Of a DNA stretch of 64,000 nt, positions 41,003 to 52,052 are shown piece by piece. A program made the translations under genes and the position numbers. The stretch is from contig OW204010.1 in NCBI GenBank assembly GCA_934047225.1, forward strand, positions 1,940,294 to 2,004,293, in the 5' to 3' direction. The stretch comes from Ypsolopha sequella (taxonomy: Eukaryota > Arthropoda > Insecta > Lepidoptera > Ypsolophidae). How positions within the stretch are numbered: the stretch's first letter is position 1; each line of letters opens with the position of its first letter. The notes under the pieces are model-generated. The model saw only the letters and a list, made by a program, of their open reading frames with translations, did not search any database and had not been told where the DNA came from.

Positions 41003-41698
41003 AAATTCAAATTCAAATTCAAATAGTTTATTTTGCAAAGTAGGTATAGATATATACACTTTTTACACGTCAAATTTAATCTAATTAAGAAAATATATGT
41101 AATAAAATAATAAATGTACATGAACTAAATTAAAGGTTTATTTAATTTATGTAGCAATATATTTACGATTAAAATGATAGGTAAAATATATATTATACAA
41201 GGTAAAATCCAATCAGCCGCCCGAACCCACACCGGAGACCCGGCCAGGGACCAGGAGCCGCACTTTTGAATCGCTCGTTCCCAACCCACGCGCGAAAGCA
41301 CACACCCATCCCACGTTGCACATCAGAACTTGTCATTTGCAAGATGAGACAGGTACACTCTCGCACGCGAACCGAATTCGAACGACCCAAAAATACGGCC
41401 CCAGGAACAAGGTTCAATGATCACCAACCGAGCCCCCAGCACGAATCCAGGCGGCCGACCAAATCCCATCCTATATACTACATACTAATAGGTTACATAT
41501 ATAAATACATGCCTACCTCCGCCCATTCGATTAGTCTTGCTAAGAAGAAGGGCAAGAAACTTAGCAAGATCATGTCTTTTTTTTTCAACATAAAACTTAT
41601 GCTATACAATATATGACTTATATCTACTTTAACCAAGGGATAAGAAAATACAAGACAGCAGGAATTCAGGTTAATGAAAAAAAGAAAAACATATATAT
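41003..41698 (-). mobile_element. LINE 3' fragment nested in the minisatellite
   Basis: Begins (AAATTC)n, the reversed tail of a LINE, and continues with AT-rich 3'-UTR-like sequence. The minisatellite resumes in phase after it. A GC-richer part (41210-41470) has no recognised domain. Confidence 0.65.
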
Positions 41699-41860
41699 CT
41701 GCAGCAACAAGAGACGATCGCAGGGGCACCAATGAGTGGTTGCCCGGTCCGATCTGCAGCAACAAGAGACGATCGCAGGGGCACCAATGAGTGGTTGCCC
41801 GGCCCGATCTGCAATAAGTGTAGTTGGTGATCGTAGGGATAATTATGAGTGATTGTCCGG
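41699..41860 (+). repeat. 55-bp minisatellite, remaining copies
   Basis: About three further units, the last degenerate, after the nested insertion. Confidence 0.85.
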
Positions 41861-42045
41861 TCCGGTCATGGACGTGAGAACAAAAGTGTAAGTGTGAATA
41901 CGTGTGGTTGTGTGTAAAGGTGAATGCCAGGGATGGGCGAGCGGATGCCCTGAAAAGCCTAAGGTGGTGTATTCCCTTCTTTCCAGATTAACCGTCATAA
42001 GAAGTCGGAGACCATAAGAGGACGAGCGACGTGTCAGTCTGGTCG

Positions 42046-42530
42046 TGACGGTGCGTCCAGTAAGAATGGCGGTGGTTGGGAATGTGCTGCGCGATGCGAT
42101 TGAGCTGGTTGATAGCGAGCGCATCTGACGTATCCGTGTCGTATGATTAAAGAGCGTGCTGGATGGGGCAACCGACCGGTCGGGTCGGATGGAGCATCCA
42201 ACACGGTCTGGCGTAATGCAGAACACTGGTGCGATTCGGACCGAGAGGAACTGTCAAAGGGAGACAGGGTGGCAACACTGGCGATCGGCCGCCATTGAGA
42301 CGGAATCGTTTTGAATCTCGTTGAGGCACCACGTGTTCTGCAGAACGTCGGTTAAATTCGTTATCTTACAGATCAAGAATTATAAAAACGGTTGTATTTC
42401 GTTCAGTAACGTTTGATTAAAATTGTGATTCTACCGCTCTGTACATTTTAACTCCTCGCCCGATTACCCCGGTTTCTGTGACCAAGAATGGGTGATACCG
42501 GTAATCCTGATAGCCCCCCATTCCTTTACA
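42046..42530 (+). repeat. 3' LTR of the first gypsy element
   Basis: Direct copy of 35892-36378. Confidence 0.88.
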
Positions 42531-44309
42531 GACGAACAAAAACATAATGAGGAACATAATGAATAACTATCTGTTTATTTTTCAGTTACTTTGTGCTGTT
42601 AGTTTTCCTTAAATATAAAATAAATAAATACATAAAAATATTTAAGATCGTAAATTTCATGTCGATTGTGCAAAAACCATATGACTAACCAGCATTTATG
42701 GTCAAAAGTAGTTAAAAACAACATTAGATTCAGCGAATTTTGCTGTGTCGGATGGACCTGGTTTCAGCTTGATTTAATAATTTTTATCTCTTTTTTCCAT
42801 TGAAATAACGCCAAATTGTATATGTGTAGAAAACAAAAAGACGTCTCTTTTTGGTTACAATTTACAGTTACCTATTTGGTTTCTTTACAATTTTTTTAAA
42901 TTTCAATGACAATTTTAGCTTCGTTTTTTAGGGTTCTGTGCCTCAAAATGAAAAAACGGCACCCTTATAGGATCACTTTGTTGTCCGTCTGTCTGTCTGT
43001 CAAGACCCTATTGGTCGAGCCCGTTGTAAGATATCAAGTTGAAACTGATACATATACAGAAGACTAAGACTTAAAAAAAAATCAGACTTTATTTGACGCG
43101 AAAAAAAGTTATTGCACTATACATAATCAATTTCATTCAAAATTTTGACACTCTCAAGAGAATCAGAACTTATTAAAACAAAAAAAAAAATGTTGGCAGG
43201 TAGGTCTTATAGGACACATTATAGGAAAAAAACTGAAAATTACAAATATTTTATTATGTAGGAAATTGTCATGACTAACTTAATTAGACTCCTTAGAAAC
43301 CTTCATATATATATATATATATATATCGTATGTGTCAAGTTAAGTTGCTCCTTTAATTCAATTTGCAGGTTTAAAGGAAATTGAAACATTCGATATTATA
43401 AGGGATAATGTAGGTTTTTGACTGCCAAAAAACAATTAATTCCACAATTAAGTTAGTAATTGTCATTAGATTTCAGGAGAGTTTGCAATTAAAGGACTCC
43501 GCAATGCTAGACATCAGTTTTGTAATGGATTCAGTTGCGTCAAGGTAGATGGTGAAAATTTGAAATAAAATATAGCGTATTTTGTGACTCAAGGCAAATA
43601 TTAATTACACTTTATAAATAAACATACTTTTATTCTTGTATTTATTATATTACTTTTAAAAACGCATGAATTTCAAGAAAAAAGCGATTCAGTTTCCATG
43701 TTTCAAAACCGATTGAAAAGAAACCAACGCACGCAGATACTAACTAGAAAAAACCATATTTATTACATAAACAAATTATGGTTAATGCCATAATGTAGCC
43801 ACGATTTCAAAATAACTGAAGTTTTGCGTGCGTGGCATCTGATTAGAACAGGAAAAAAACGCTTTTGTCTCTTTTTTATGTTTCATCGTTATGGCGATAG
43901 CTTAATAATAGTAATTGTGTTTTAAACAATTTACATTTCTCATTCATAAAGCTATACCTTCAATCTAGTTTCTTGGTAGTAGGCAATGGTTCACGAAAAT
44001 ACGTACGTAGGTTAGCGCATCGTCTACATACAATTTATTGACTTCCTCTGCTTACACATGCATGGCTCTAATTACAACACTGCCATTCAGATATTAAACC
44101 ACCACATCAGCATTTTTTTTGTGCTTTAAAATTTGTCATATCCGCTATTGATGATTCTCATCACTGTCTTAAATTCGGCCATTGCCTAAAGGTTTTTATT
44201 AGTTTCATCTTTAAGTTATAGCCCCAACAGTATTCTTAAGTTGTGAAGAAAGTTGAACGAACCAAAACTCGCCTTGAGAATTTCGCGGAAAAATCAGGCC
44301 CCCAGGTTT
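42531..44309. other. Intronic DNA with a dispersed repeat
   Basis: A copy of the (TGTC)n dispersed repeat lies at 42935-43050 and an (AT)n tract at 43307-43326. Otherwise AT-rich and unrecognised. Confidence 0.5.
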
Positions 44310-44764
44310 TCACAGACATTTAGCCCTTTTCGCAGACGGCACGATTATTTAGCTCTTTTCGCAGACGGCACGTTTATTTAGCTCTTTTCGCAGACGGCAC
44401 GTTTATTTAGCTCTTTTCGCAGACGGCACGTTTATTTAGCTCTTTTCGTAGACGGCACGTTTATTTAGCTCTTTTCGCAGACGGCACGTTTATTTAGCTC
44501 TTTTCGCAGATGGCACGTTTATTTAGCTCTTTTCGTAGACGGCACGTTTATTTAGCTCTTTTTGCAGACGGCACGATTATTTAGCTCTTTTTGCAGGCAG
44601 CACGTTTATTTAGCTCTTTTCGCAGACAGCGCGTTCATTTAGCTCTTTTTGCAGACGGCACGTTTATTTAGCTCTTTTTGCAGACGGCACGTTTATTTAG
44701 CTATTTTTGCAGACGGCACGTTTATTTAGTTCTTTTCACAGACGGCACGTTTATTTAGCTACTA
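44310..44764 (+). repeat. 29-bp satellite, first block
   Basis: GCAGACGGCACGTTTATTTA followed by GCTCTTTTC repeats every 29 bp, about 15 copies. Variation is mostly in the CTCTTTT(C/T)GCAG part. Confidence 0.95.
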
Positions 44765-46270
44765 GCTTTTGCCCGCGGCTTCGCCCGCGTGGATTTAGTT
44801 TTTTGTAGTTTAAAATTATTTCTTGATCTCTTGTTTGATTCTCAGGCTTTGACGAGGCCAAAGGCCGAGCTACGTTTCCTCACGAAATAATTTCTCGATC
44901 ACTTATTTGATTCCCAGGTAAAATTTGTAAATTCATAATTGAAAATTTAGGTAAAATGGTGTTCTAGACTCCACCAGATGGTCCCTCGCCTCCAGCAGGG
45001 GCTTGCCACGCTTCACGGCATATAACTCGGCCGCCTCACGCACCCGCAGCTCGATCGGGAGCAGCCTTGCAATCGTTATCACTGAATCATAGGAGACGGT
45101 TCGGTATGCTTTAGCAATATTTATAGCTATTAATCGTTGTTCCGACCTCAGACGCTTTATAATATATTTTTTGGACGTGCTATCAGCCCATACGTTCGCT
45201 GCATAAAGAAGAATAGGCTCCACTGCCCCAATATACAGCTGCCTGACTATTTCGGAGTTAAGACCCCAAGAGGCCTTAGCGACCCGAGTCAGTCCCTTGC
45301 AAACGGTGGCAGCTTTATAGCAGACCATCTTGATGTGCTCCAGGAACGTCAAGTTCTTGTCGATCGTTAGCCCAAGTATTTTGACTTTGTCGACGGGTGG
45401 CAATAGGACATTTGCCATTGTGATATGGGGCGTTGGAATGTCTCTCTTTCCTGTAAGAACCATCAAAGCGGTTTTATGCGGAGAAAACCTAAGTTTGTGT
45501 TCAATACCCCAAGTGGCTATTGAGTCTAATACTGGACTAACGATACACTCTAGCTCCTCTAGCGTGTCGGCTGAAGCTACTATGACTACGTCATCGGCAA
45601 AAGCTTGGACGTGAAGTCCAATATTGATACCCATATTGTGGTTTTAGGAATAAATTTTTTTTTCCTCTTTTGTGCAAAATTCTAAGTCTTTGTCTTTAAC
45701 GGTGCTAAAGTTATGAGGCTGTGACATACGGATGGATGGACAACGGAATCTCACCGTTAAAGTTCCAAAAATGTCAAAATTAAATTTTCTATTCGCAAAA
45801 CTGTCGAATTACGGACGACTTGCGAGTCTGACTCGCACTTGACCGTTTTTCTTTTTATTTGGTACCATTTTTTTGTACTTTGCGCTTGTGCAAATTTAAA
45901 GGAGCTTGTGCTTGAGCTTGTGTAAAACACTTCACTTTTCTAAAGAAATTTGTCACCCCATTGCCATCCCATAAATGTAGTCTATAAAAAGTAGCCTATG
46001 TCCTATTTCAGGTCTAGAACTACATTTGTGTTAAGTTTCAGCCCAATCGGTAGGTACGGGGCGTGAAGGAGCAAAACATCACTTTTCTAAAGAAATTTGA
46101 CACCCCATTGCCATCCCATGGGAACTGATTTATGGGATAAAAAGTAGCCTATGTGCTATTCCAGGTCCAGAACTACATTTGTGCAAATTTTTAGACCAAT
46201 CGGTTTGGTAGTTACGGCGTGAAGGAGTAACAAACATCCATACAAACTTTCGCATTTATAATATTAGTGG
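44765..46270. mobile_element. Composite insertion splitting the 29-bp satellite
   Basis: Starts 'gcttttgcccgcggcttcg' and ends 'tttcgcatttataatattag', the two ends of a repeat I associate with Lepidoptera. Inside are an antisense LINE reverse transcriptase fragment and two tandem copies of an approximately 155-bp segment (45925-46245) with 'aaaagtagcctatgt'. Confidence 0.7.
44933..45634 (-). pseudogene. R1-like LINE reverse transcriptase, C-terminal part
   Basis: A 233-codon open frame on the minus strand. It opens around HVQAFADDVVIVASA, the FADD catalytic box of R1/I-type LINEs, followed by FSPHKTALMVLTGKR, VKILGLTIDKNLTFLEHIK (thumb), GAVEPILLYAANVWAD and LPIELRVREAAELYAVKR. Upstream RT motifs and the endonuclease are absent, so the copy is 5'-truncated. 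The open frame suggests a fairly recent insertion. Confidence 0.75.
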
Positions 46271-47010
46271 GATTTTTGCAGACGGCACGTTTATTTAGCT
46301 CTTTTCACAGACGGCACGTTTATTTAGCTATTTTTGCAGATGGCACGTTCATTTAGCTCTTTTTGCAGACGGCACGTTTATTTAGCTCTTTTCGCCGACG
46401 GCACGATTATTTAGCTCTTTTCGCAGGCAGCACGTTTATTTAGCTCTTTTCGCAGACGGCACGTTCATTTAGCTCTTTTTGCAGACGACACGTTTATTTA
46501 GCTCTTTTTGCAGACGGCACGTTTATTTAGCTATTATTGCAGACGGCACGTTTATTTAGCTCTTTTCACAGACGGCACGTTTATTTAGCTATTTTTGCAG
46601 ACGGCACGTTTATTTAGCTCTTTTCACAGACGGCACGTTTATTTAGCTCTTTTTGCAGATGGCACGTTCATTTAGCTCTTTTTGCAGACGGCACGTTTAT
46701 TTAGCTCTTTTCGCAGACGGCACGTTTATTTAGCTATTTTTGCCGACGGCACGTTTATTTAGCTCTTTTCACAGACGGCACGTTTATTTAGCTATTTTTG
46801 CAGACGGCACGTTTATTTAGCTCTTTTCGCAGACGGCACGTTTATTTAGCTCTTTTCGCAGATGGCACGTTTATTTAGCTCTTTTCGCAGACGGCACCTT
46901 TATTTAGCTCTTTTCGCAGACGGCACGTTTATTTAGCTCTTTTCGCAGACGGCACCTTTATTTAGCTCTTTTCGCAGACGGCACGTTCATTTAGCTCTTC
47001 ATACAGACGG
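46271..47010 (+). repeat. 29-bp satellite, second block
   Basis: About 25 further copies of the same unit, ending in TTCATACAGACGGCACG. Confidence 0.95.
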
Positions 47011-47670
47011 CACGTTTTCTACACAAAAAATAGTTTAGTAGTGCAAAGTTGGTTTTCAGGTACACTTTTCATATTTTTCTGAATTTCAACATCACGTAAC
47101 AATGGCAGTTGGAATTTTGCCAAAAATTCAGAAAATTAAAAAAAAAAAATAACTTGGTGAGTCCCGTTATCCTAATATTGTTTGTAGCGATTCACTTGCA
47201 GAGTTCAGACACTGGTCTAGGTTATTGATATAGTAAATGACGAATAGAGCTCGGAAATGATAAGCAATTTACTTCTTTAATGTCAGTCCTTGCGACTCAT
47301 TGAGGAAAATCAATTACTTACAGCTCCCTCACTCTTCGGATACCCAATGGGCAAAGCAAGTTTAAAACTCAATCAAGTGTATTTTGATAGTCTCCTTTCA
47401 TTAGGCCAATTTTCACGTATAATTATTTTATGTAATATAATTTAGTTTCGTTACTTAATTAACTATAATATTATAAAATACCCTGATTTGTTAGATCATA
47501 ATCCTAATAGATAGAGAGTTAGGTCATAAAAGCGTTAGGAGACATTTCACATTTTCATGCAAATATTTTCACCAAATTAGCAATTTTAGGAAAGACTTCT
47601 ATTATATATAATACATCGTAAAAAAGACCAATCATTCGTATTAATTTAATGTATTACATTTACAAATATT
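47011..47670. other. No gene seen
   Basis: AT-rich intronic sequence without recognisable features. Confidence 0.4.
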
Positions 47671-47797
47671 ATTACTATTGTATAATTAATCAAATGTAAA
47701 AATCATTATTCTTTCATCACAATATTTATTTAAGTGACAAGCAAAACATGTCAACAACCGTATCTAGGTGACGGCTTGACGGAGTTAGTCTATGACA

Positions 47798-48571
47798 CAC
47801 CTCCGCCGTGATTCCCATGAATCCCTGGAGCCGTGAGCAGCTGATCCAGGTGGCGGATCCAGATGCGCCCGTCGTCAGTCGCAATCTCGTAATGTAGGTT
47901 TCCTAAACGACGGGTTACTGTACCAAACTCCTACTTCTTACCGGATACTGTATAGTTCCGTGCCTGGACCCGGCCTCCTAGCGTGATCTCTCTAACTTTC
48001 ACACCGGCTCGGGAAACAAGCTGTGGTGGCGCTCGAATCTTTGCAGCCAGCCTTGTTCTTAATTCTCTTCCGAACATGAGCATATATGGCGAATCTCCAG
48101 AGCTGATCGGTGTGGCCCGAAGCAGGGCTTTGACTGTGCGTACTTTGTCCAATATTCCACCACTCTCCCCCTCTAATTTATGTAGGTTTTTTTTTATTGT
48201 TTGTACAAAGCGTTCAGCTTGTCCGTTGGTTGAGGGATGATAGGGGGCGATGGTTTTATGTACAATGCTGTTATTCTTTAAGAAATTCTCAAATTCTTGA
48301 GATACGAATTGTCTTCCGCTGTTGGAGACTAAGGTGTAAGGCAGTCCAAAAGTATCAAATAATTCATCTAATTTCTTAATACAGAATGAGCTTGTAATAA
48401 TTTTTTAGGTATTATTTCAACCCACTTAGAAAACGCATCCACGACGATCAGTAGTTGATAGCCTGATATAGGCCCTGCAAAATCAATGTGTATCCTTTGC
48501 CAAGGCTCTGCAGGATTCTCCCAGTGATGAAGAGGAGCTTTCGGTGGTTCATTCTGTTCTAATCGACATGT
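47798..48571 (-). pseudogene. Integrase remnant of the second gypsy element
   Basis: Minus-strand fragments in several frames: HIDFAGPISGYQLLIVVDAF carries the first catalytic Asp, then stops; 48152-47931 gives KALLRATPISSGDSPYMLMF and the C-terminal basic part, continued by RRLGNLHYEIATDDGR. The central Asp-Glu region is broken by stops. Confidence 0.7.
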
Positions 48572-50089
48572 TCAACAAGATTTAACTTTGTCTTCGATAT
48601 CTCTATCAATATTTTTCCAATACACGAAACTTCGTGCAAGTAGTTTCATTTTCAAAATCCCTATGTGTCCAGTGTGTAGTTCGTCTAATATGCGTTTTTG
48701 TAATTTGTAAGGGATCATCACTCTTGTACCTTTTAGAATGCAGTCATTTTGTATCGTTAATTCGTTATCTTTATATCCCGATTTTCTGAGTGGCATGCCA
48801 GATCGGAGTGTGAATAATAATTTTTGTAATTGGGGGTCTTCTTTTGTTTCTTGTGCAATTGTTTCTGGTGAAATGTTAAGCGTATTTATCTGTTGCAGTT
48901 GGAAAATAAAATGTTGGTCAACCTTATTGTCCTTAGTTTTCTCAACTGGAAAGCGTGAAAGGTAATCAGCGTTCGCGTTCTTTGCGGAAGTTTTATATTC
49001 AATGTTGTAATCGAATCCGGAGAGGAAATGTGCGTAATGAAACAATCTCATCGTGCTTAAGGTTTGTAATGTCTGATGCGGGTGAAAGATTGACGTAAGG
49101 GGCTTGTGGTCGGTAATAAGGGTGAACTTTCGGCCATAGCAGTAATGAAAGAATTTTTTTAATCCCCAGAAAATAGCTGTCGCTTCCTTGTCTATTTGGC
49201 TATACTTCTTTTCGCTATTAGTCAAGGATCTGGAGGCGAATGCTATGGGTCGTTCAGAACCATCTGGTAGTCTATGGCTCAGAATTGCACCAAGGCCCGT
49301 AGGAGAGGCATCTGTAGCTAGTATCAGAGGTTTGTTTTGGTCGAAGTGCATTAGGACTCTTTCACTAAGTATTTCTTTTTTTATAATCTTCATGCTATCT
49401 TCACATTTCGTGGTCCAAATAAATTTCGTGCCTTTCTTCAACAGTTCGTTTAGGGGGCAAGTGATAGATGCAAGGTTTGGTATAAACTTATTGTAATAAT
49501 TTGCCATCCCTAGGAAAGTTCTTAATTCTTTGACGTTGGTTGGGCTTTGGGCGTTTGAAATTGCCTTTATCTTGTCCGGGTTTTTATGTAATCCGTTTTT
49601 GTCTATTGTGTGTCCTAAGCAATTGATGCTTCGTTTGAAAAAGTGACATTTGTCTTTATTGATTCGAAGATTGCTTTCTTTAAGTTTTTGCAGAACTTGT
49701 CTAAGCCTTGTAAGCAGTTGTTCTTCAGAAGATCCTTGGATTATGATATCCTCGAAGAAGCATTTTACTCCTTCGAGGCCCAGTAATAGTTTGTCCATGT
49801 ATTTCTGCCAGAGGTTTGGGGCTACTTTGACTCCGAACATGAGCCGATTTACCTTAAAAGTACATTTGTGTGTACTTAAGGTCTTTAATAGGGCACTTTC
49901 CTCGTCCATAACCATGTTCGGGTAGGCCTGAGTAATGTCCAAGGTGCAAAAAAGTTGTCCACCGTTCATTTCAATGAGGATGTCTTCAATTATGGGTATT
50001 GGATACTGTTCATCCTTTAAAACTTTATTCAAAGTTATCTTGTAGTCAGCGCATAGCCTAATGCTTCCGTTTGGTTTTACTATTGGCAC
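48572..50089 (-). CDS. pol: Reverse transcriptase-RNase H of the second gypsy element
   Basis: Open for 505 codons. RT: MPIVKPNGSIRLCADYKITL, CTLDITQAYPNMVMD (motif A), FGVKVAPNLWQKYMDKLL and, at motif C, GVKCFFEDIIIQG, where the YxDD box has become FFED, so polymerase activity is doubtful. Then LGHTIDKNGL, LRTFLGMANYYNKFIPNLA. RNase H: ILATDASPTGLGAILS, KKYSQIDKEATAIFWGLKKF, LITDHKPL and NANADYLSRF. The start of integrase (LHTGHIGILKMKLLARSFVY) closes the frame. The protease frame precedes it with a break at about 50150. Confidence 0.85.
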   Translation of the reverse strand: MPIVKPNGSIRLCADYKITLNKVLKDEQYPIPIIEDILIEMNGGQLFCTLDITQAYPNMVMDEESALLKTLSTHKCTFKVNRLMFGVKVAPNLWQKYMDKLLLGLEGVKCFFEDIIIQGSSEEQLLTRLRQVLQKLKESNLRINKDKCHFFKRSINCLGHTIDKNGLHKNPDKIKAISNAQSPTNVKELRTFLGMANYYNKFIPNLASITCPLNELLKKGTKFIWTTKCEDSMKIIKKEILSERVLMHFDQNKPLILATDASPTGLGAILSHRLPDGSERPIAFASRSLTNSEKKYSQIDKEATAIFWGLKKFFHYCYGRKFTLITDHKPLTSIFHPHQTLQTLSTMRLFHYAHFLSGFDYNIEYKTSAKNANADYLSRFPVEKTKDNKVDQHFIFQLQQINTLNISPETIAQETKEDPQLQKLLFTLRSGMPLRKSGYKDNELTIQNDCILKGTRVMIPYKLQKRILDELHTGHIGILKMKLLARSFVYWKNIDRDIEDKVKSC

Positions 50090-50155
50090 GACAGGTGTAC
50101 CCCACTCGGAGTGATCGATTTTTGTGATTATTCCTTGTTTCTCCAGTCTGTCAAT

Positions 50156-50614
50156 TTATTCATCTACTTTTGTTCGTAATGCGTATGGAATCCTACGTGG
50201 TTTGATACATATTGGTTGTGAGTTATCTTTAATAGTCAAGTGGCCTCGAACATTTGGAATTTCACCCAGGTTTTCATTAAAAACAGTTGAATCGTATTCT
50301 TCAAGCAATTTATCTAGTTTCGGTACTTTCGGGCATGTTTCGACGCTTCTTATGTCAGCAAGTTTAATGTTAAATTCTTTCATCCAGCTCCTACCCAAAA
50401 TCGGCTCGACCTCTTTATCAATTATGTATAGCTTTCCATAGAATGTTTGACATTTGTAGTCACATTTGAGATGTGCGACACCGATGGGTTTGAAAATTTC
50501 GCCAGTATATGTTCTTAGTGTCATATTAGTACTCAATATCTTCTTGTTAATGTTTAGTTTCTCGTAGTCTTTAAGTGAAATTGTAGAAAGCGTTGCTCCG
50601 GTGTCAAATTCCAT
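50156..50614 (-). CDS. Retroviral-type protease of the second gypsy element
   Basis: Contains MEFDTGATLSTIS with the catalytic DTG intact, IIDKEVEPILGRSWMKEFN (the ILGR flap-end motif), then the RT N-terminal linker (CIKPRRIPYALRTKVDE) ended by a stop. It would be the N-terminal part of Pol. Confidence 0.8.
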   Translation of the reverse strand: MEFDTGATLSTISLKDYEKLNINKKILSTNMTLRTYTGEIFKPIGVAHLKCDYKCQTFYGKLYIIDKEVEPILGRSWMKEFNIKLADIRSVETCPKVPKLDKLLEEYDSTVFNENLGEIPNVRGHLTIKDNSQPICIKPRRIPYALRTKVDE

Positions 50615-50749
50615 ATTGATCTTCTTACCTTCAATGTCGATAGTAATAATTTATTTGTCTGACACTTCATTTTTAATTAGATTGATCTCTCCAGTACTAT
50701 CGCCACTGAGGCTGCTAGTGGATGTGTCCAGTATGTTCGTTTCATGACG

Positions 50750-51198
50750 TCCATGTCTTTGCAAGCAGACTCGGGCTAAGTGACCTTCCTTTTGACACTT
50801 GCGGCATGTACTTTTTATGGCACCGCAGTCATTAGCTTTGTGGTCGTCTTTTCCGCAACGGTAGCATTTACCCTTAAAGTCTCTTGTAGAAATGGTTTTT
50901 TTTTTAACCGTTCTTCGGTGAGTGCGGCGGTTTATTCCGTGCTTGTGATATTTTGTTCATGTTGTCTGTTGCTTGTTTACGAATGGATGTAGAAATAGTT
51001 GAATTTTCGTTTTTCCCGATTTCCATCGAAGTCGCAGTATGTATAAATTTAGAAAATGGTGTTGTTTCGACTTCCTGTAGTACTTTAGTGCGAATCTCTC
51101 CATCTTTTAGTCCTCTTATGAATTGCAGTGACAGGAATGTATCGAGAGTAGGTTTCTTACAGTGCGGGCATTTAAATTCCCAGTTCTGTGACAGTTTC
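50750..51198 (-). pseudogene. Nucleocapsid part of gag, broken
   Basis: Translating the minus strand near 50860-50750 gives two CCHC knuckles, CYRCGKDDHKANDC and CRKCQKEGHLARVC. The link to the capsid frame upstream has been lost through frameshift or stop near 51199. Confidence 0.65.
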
Positions 51199-51771
51199 TT
51201 AAGTTCTGACGCGTAGATAGCGACTAATTAATTCATCGGCCTGTTGTAAGCGGGATATGAAGTTATGTTGAGAAGCCCATACGCTAGGTTTCGGATCTAT
51301 GAAATTATCTAAGATATCTGAAAGTTCTTCAAATGTCTTATTCAGCGGGTCGTCTGGGGAGCAAAGGTTGTGGATTCTTTCGTGTAAATCGGGGGGTAAT
51401 GTAGACAGTAGCATGTAAACTTTCGTTTTAGGGTCAGTAACATTGTTGAGCATAAGATATACTGACAGTCTTTTTACGAAGTTTTTAAATGATTCTTTCT
51501 CATGAAATGGCATGAAGTTGAGTCTGGGTTGCGTTTCACGTTGGGTAGTTAAGTGTACAGAACTCTGTATCGGAGTGCCTTCGAAATTCTTAGCGTGTTG
51601 TACCGCTGTCATGTACGTAGAGGGTGCTTCGGTAGTAGTAGTAGGGCGCAAGTTGTATAACTTCAACTTTAATTGTAAAATGTTTTCTTCTGTTGTATGT
51701 TGTTGTTGGACTTCTAGTTCTAAATTTTCAGTTTGATATATCGCTTTGAATATTATCGAATTTTTTCTCAT
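51199..51771 (-). CDS. gag: gag capsid part of the second gypsy element
   Basis: 190 codons with a polar N-terminus, then RLNFMPFHEKESFKNFVKRL, LLSTLPPDLHERIHNLCSPD and DILDNFIDPKPSVWASQHNF, a typical Ty3/gypsy capsid pattern. It ends at a stop near 51199 before the zinc knuckles. Confidence 0.75.
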   Translation of the reverse strand: MRKNSIIFKAIYQTENLELEVQQQHTTEENILQLKLKLYNLRPTTTTEAPSTYMTAVQHAKNFEGTPIQSSVHLTTQRETQPRLNFMPFHEKESFKNFVKRLSVYLMLNNVTDPKTKVYMLLSTLPPDLHERIHNLCSPDDPLNKTFEELSDILDNFIDPKPSVWASQHNFISRLQQADELISRYLRVRT

Positions 51772-52052
51772 AGTTTTAGAGATTTGACAATCTTTGACTT
51801 ACTACGAAATCTGATGTAGGTAATTTGTATTTGTTCCAATTGTGAGCTTAGTTTCGTCAATTGGCCGCGTATTGCAGACCGTAAGCGAGTAAGACGATCT
51901 AATTCCTCCATCCTCGTCGCCAAAATATTGTATAATTAATCAAATGTAAAAAGCATTATTCTTTCATCAGAATATTTATTTAAGTGACAAGCAAAACATG
52001 TCAACAACCGTATCTAGGTGACGGCTTGACGGAGTTAGTCTATGACAATTAC

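Larger units (their letters stand above)
35892..42530 (+). mobile_element. Ty3/gypsy LTR retrotransposon (degenerate), 6.6 kb
   Basis: Direct LTRs of about 487 bp begin TGACGG and end CA. Between them are gag with CCHC knuckles, protease, reverse transcriptase, RNase H and integrase in gypsy order, plus a 55-bp minisatellite before the 3' LTR that is split by a LINE fragment. A clear 4-5 bp target duplication could not be settled (CAGAC before, GACGA after). LTRs differ at several percent, and pol has stops and a deletion, so the copy is old. Confidence 0.9.
47676..52047 (-). mobile_element. Second Ty3/gypsy retrotransposon, 4.4 kb, antisense
   Basis: Flanked by ATTAC at 47671-47675 and 52048-52052 (5-bp duplication). 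LTRs are only 122 bp (47676-47797, 51926-52047) with two differences that I can see. Next to the 5' LTR (right side) the minus strand reads TGGCGACGAGG, a plausible tRNA primer site. Order on the minus strand is gag, CCHC knuckles, protease, RT-RNase H, integrase. Short overall because the integrase part is reduced. Confidence 0.9.

Noticed and set aside
39907..41121. 404-aa and 300-aa repetitive antisense ORFs
   Set aside because: They are translations of the 55-bp minisatellite in different frames, with no domain and no start context.
44310..47010. Regular 29-bp direct repeats that resemble a CRISPR array
   Set aside because: Units are contiguous with no unique spacers, and the context is an insect genome.
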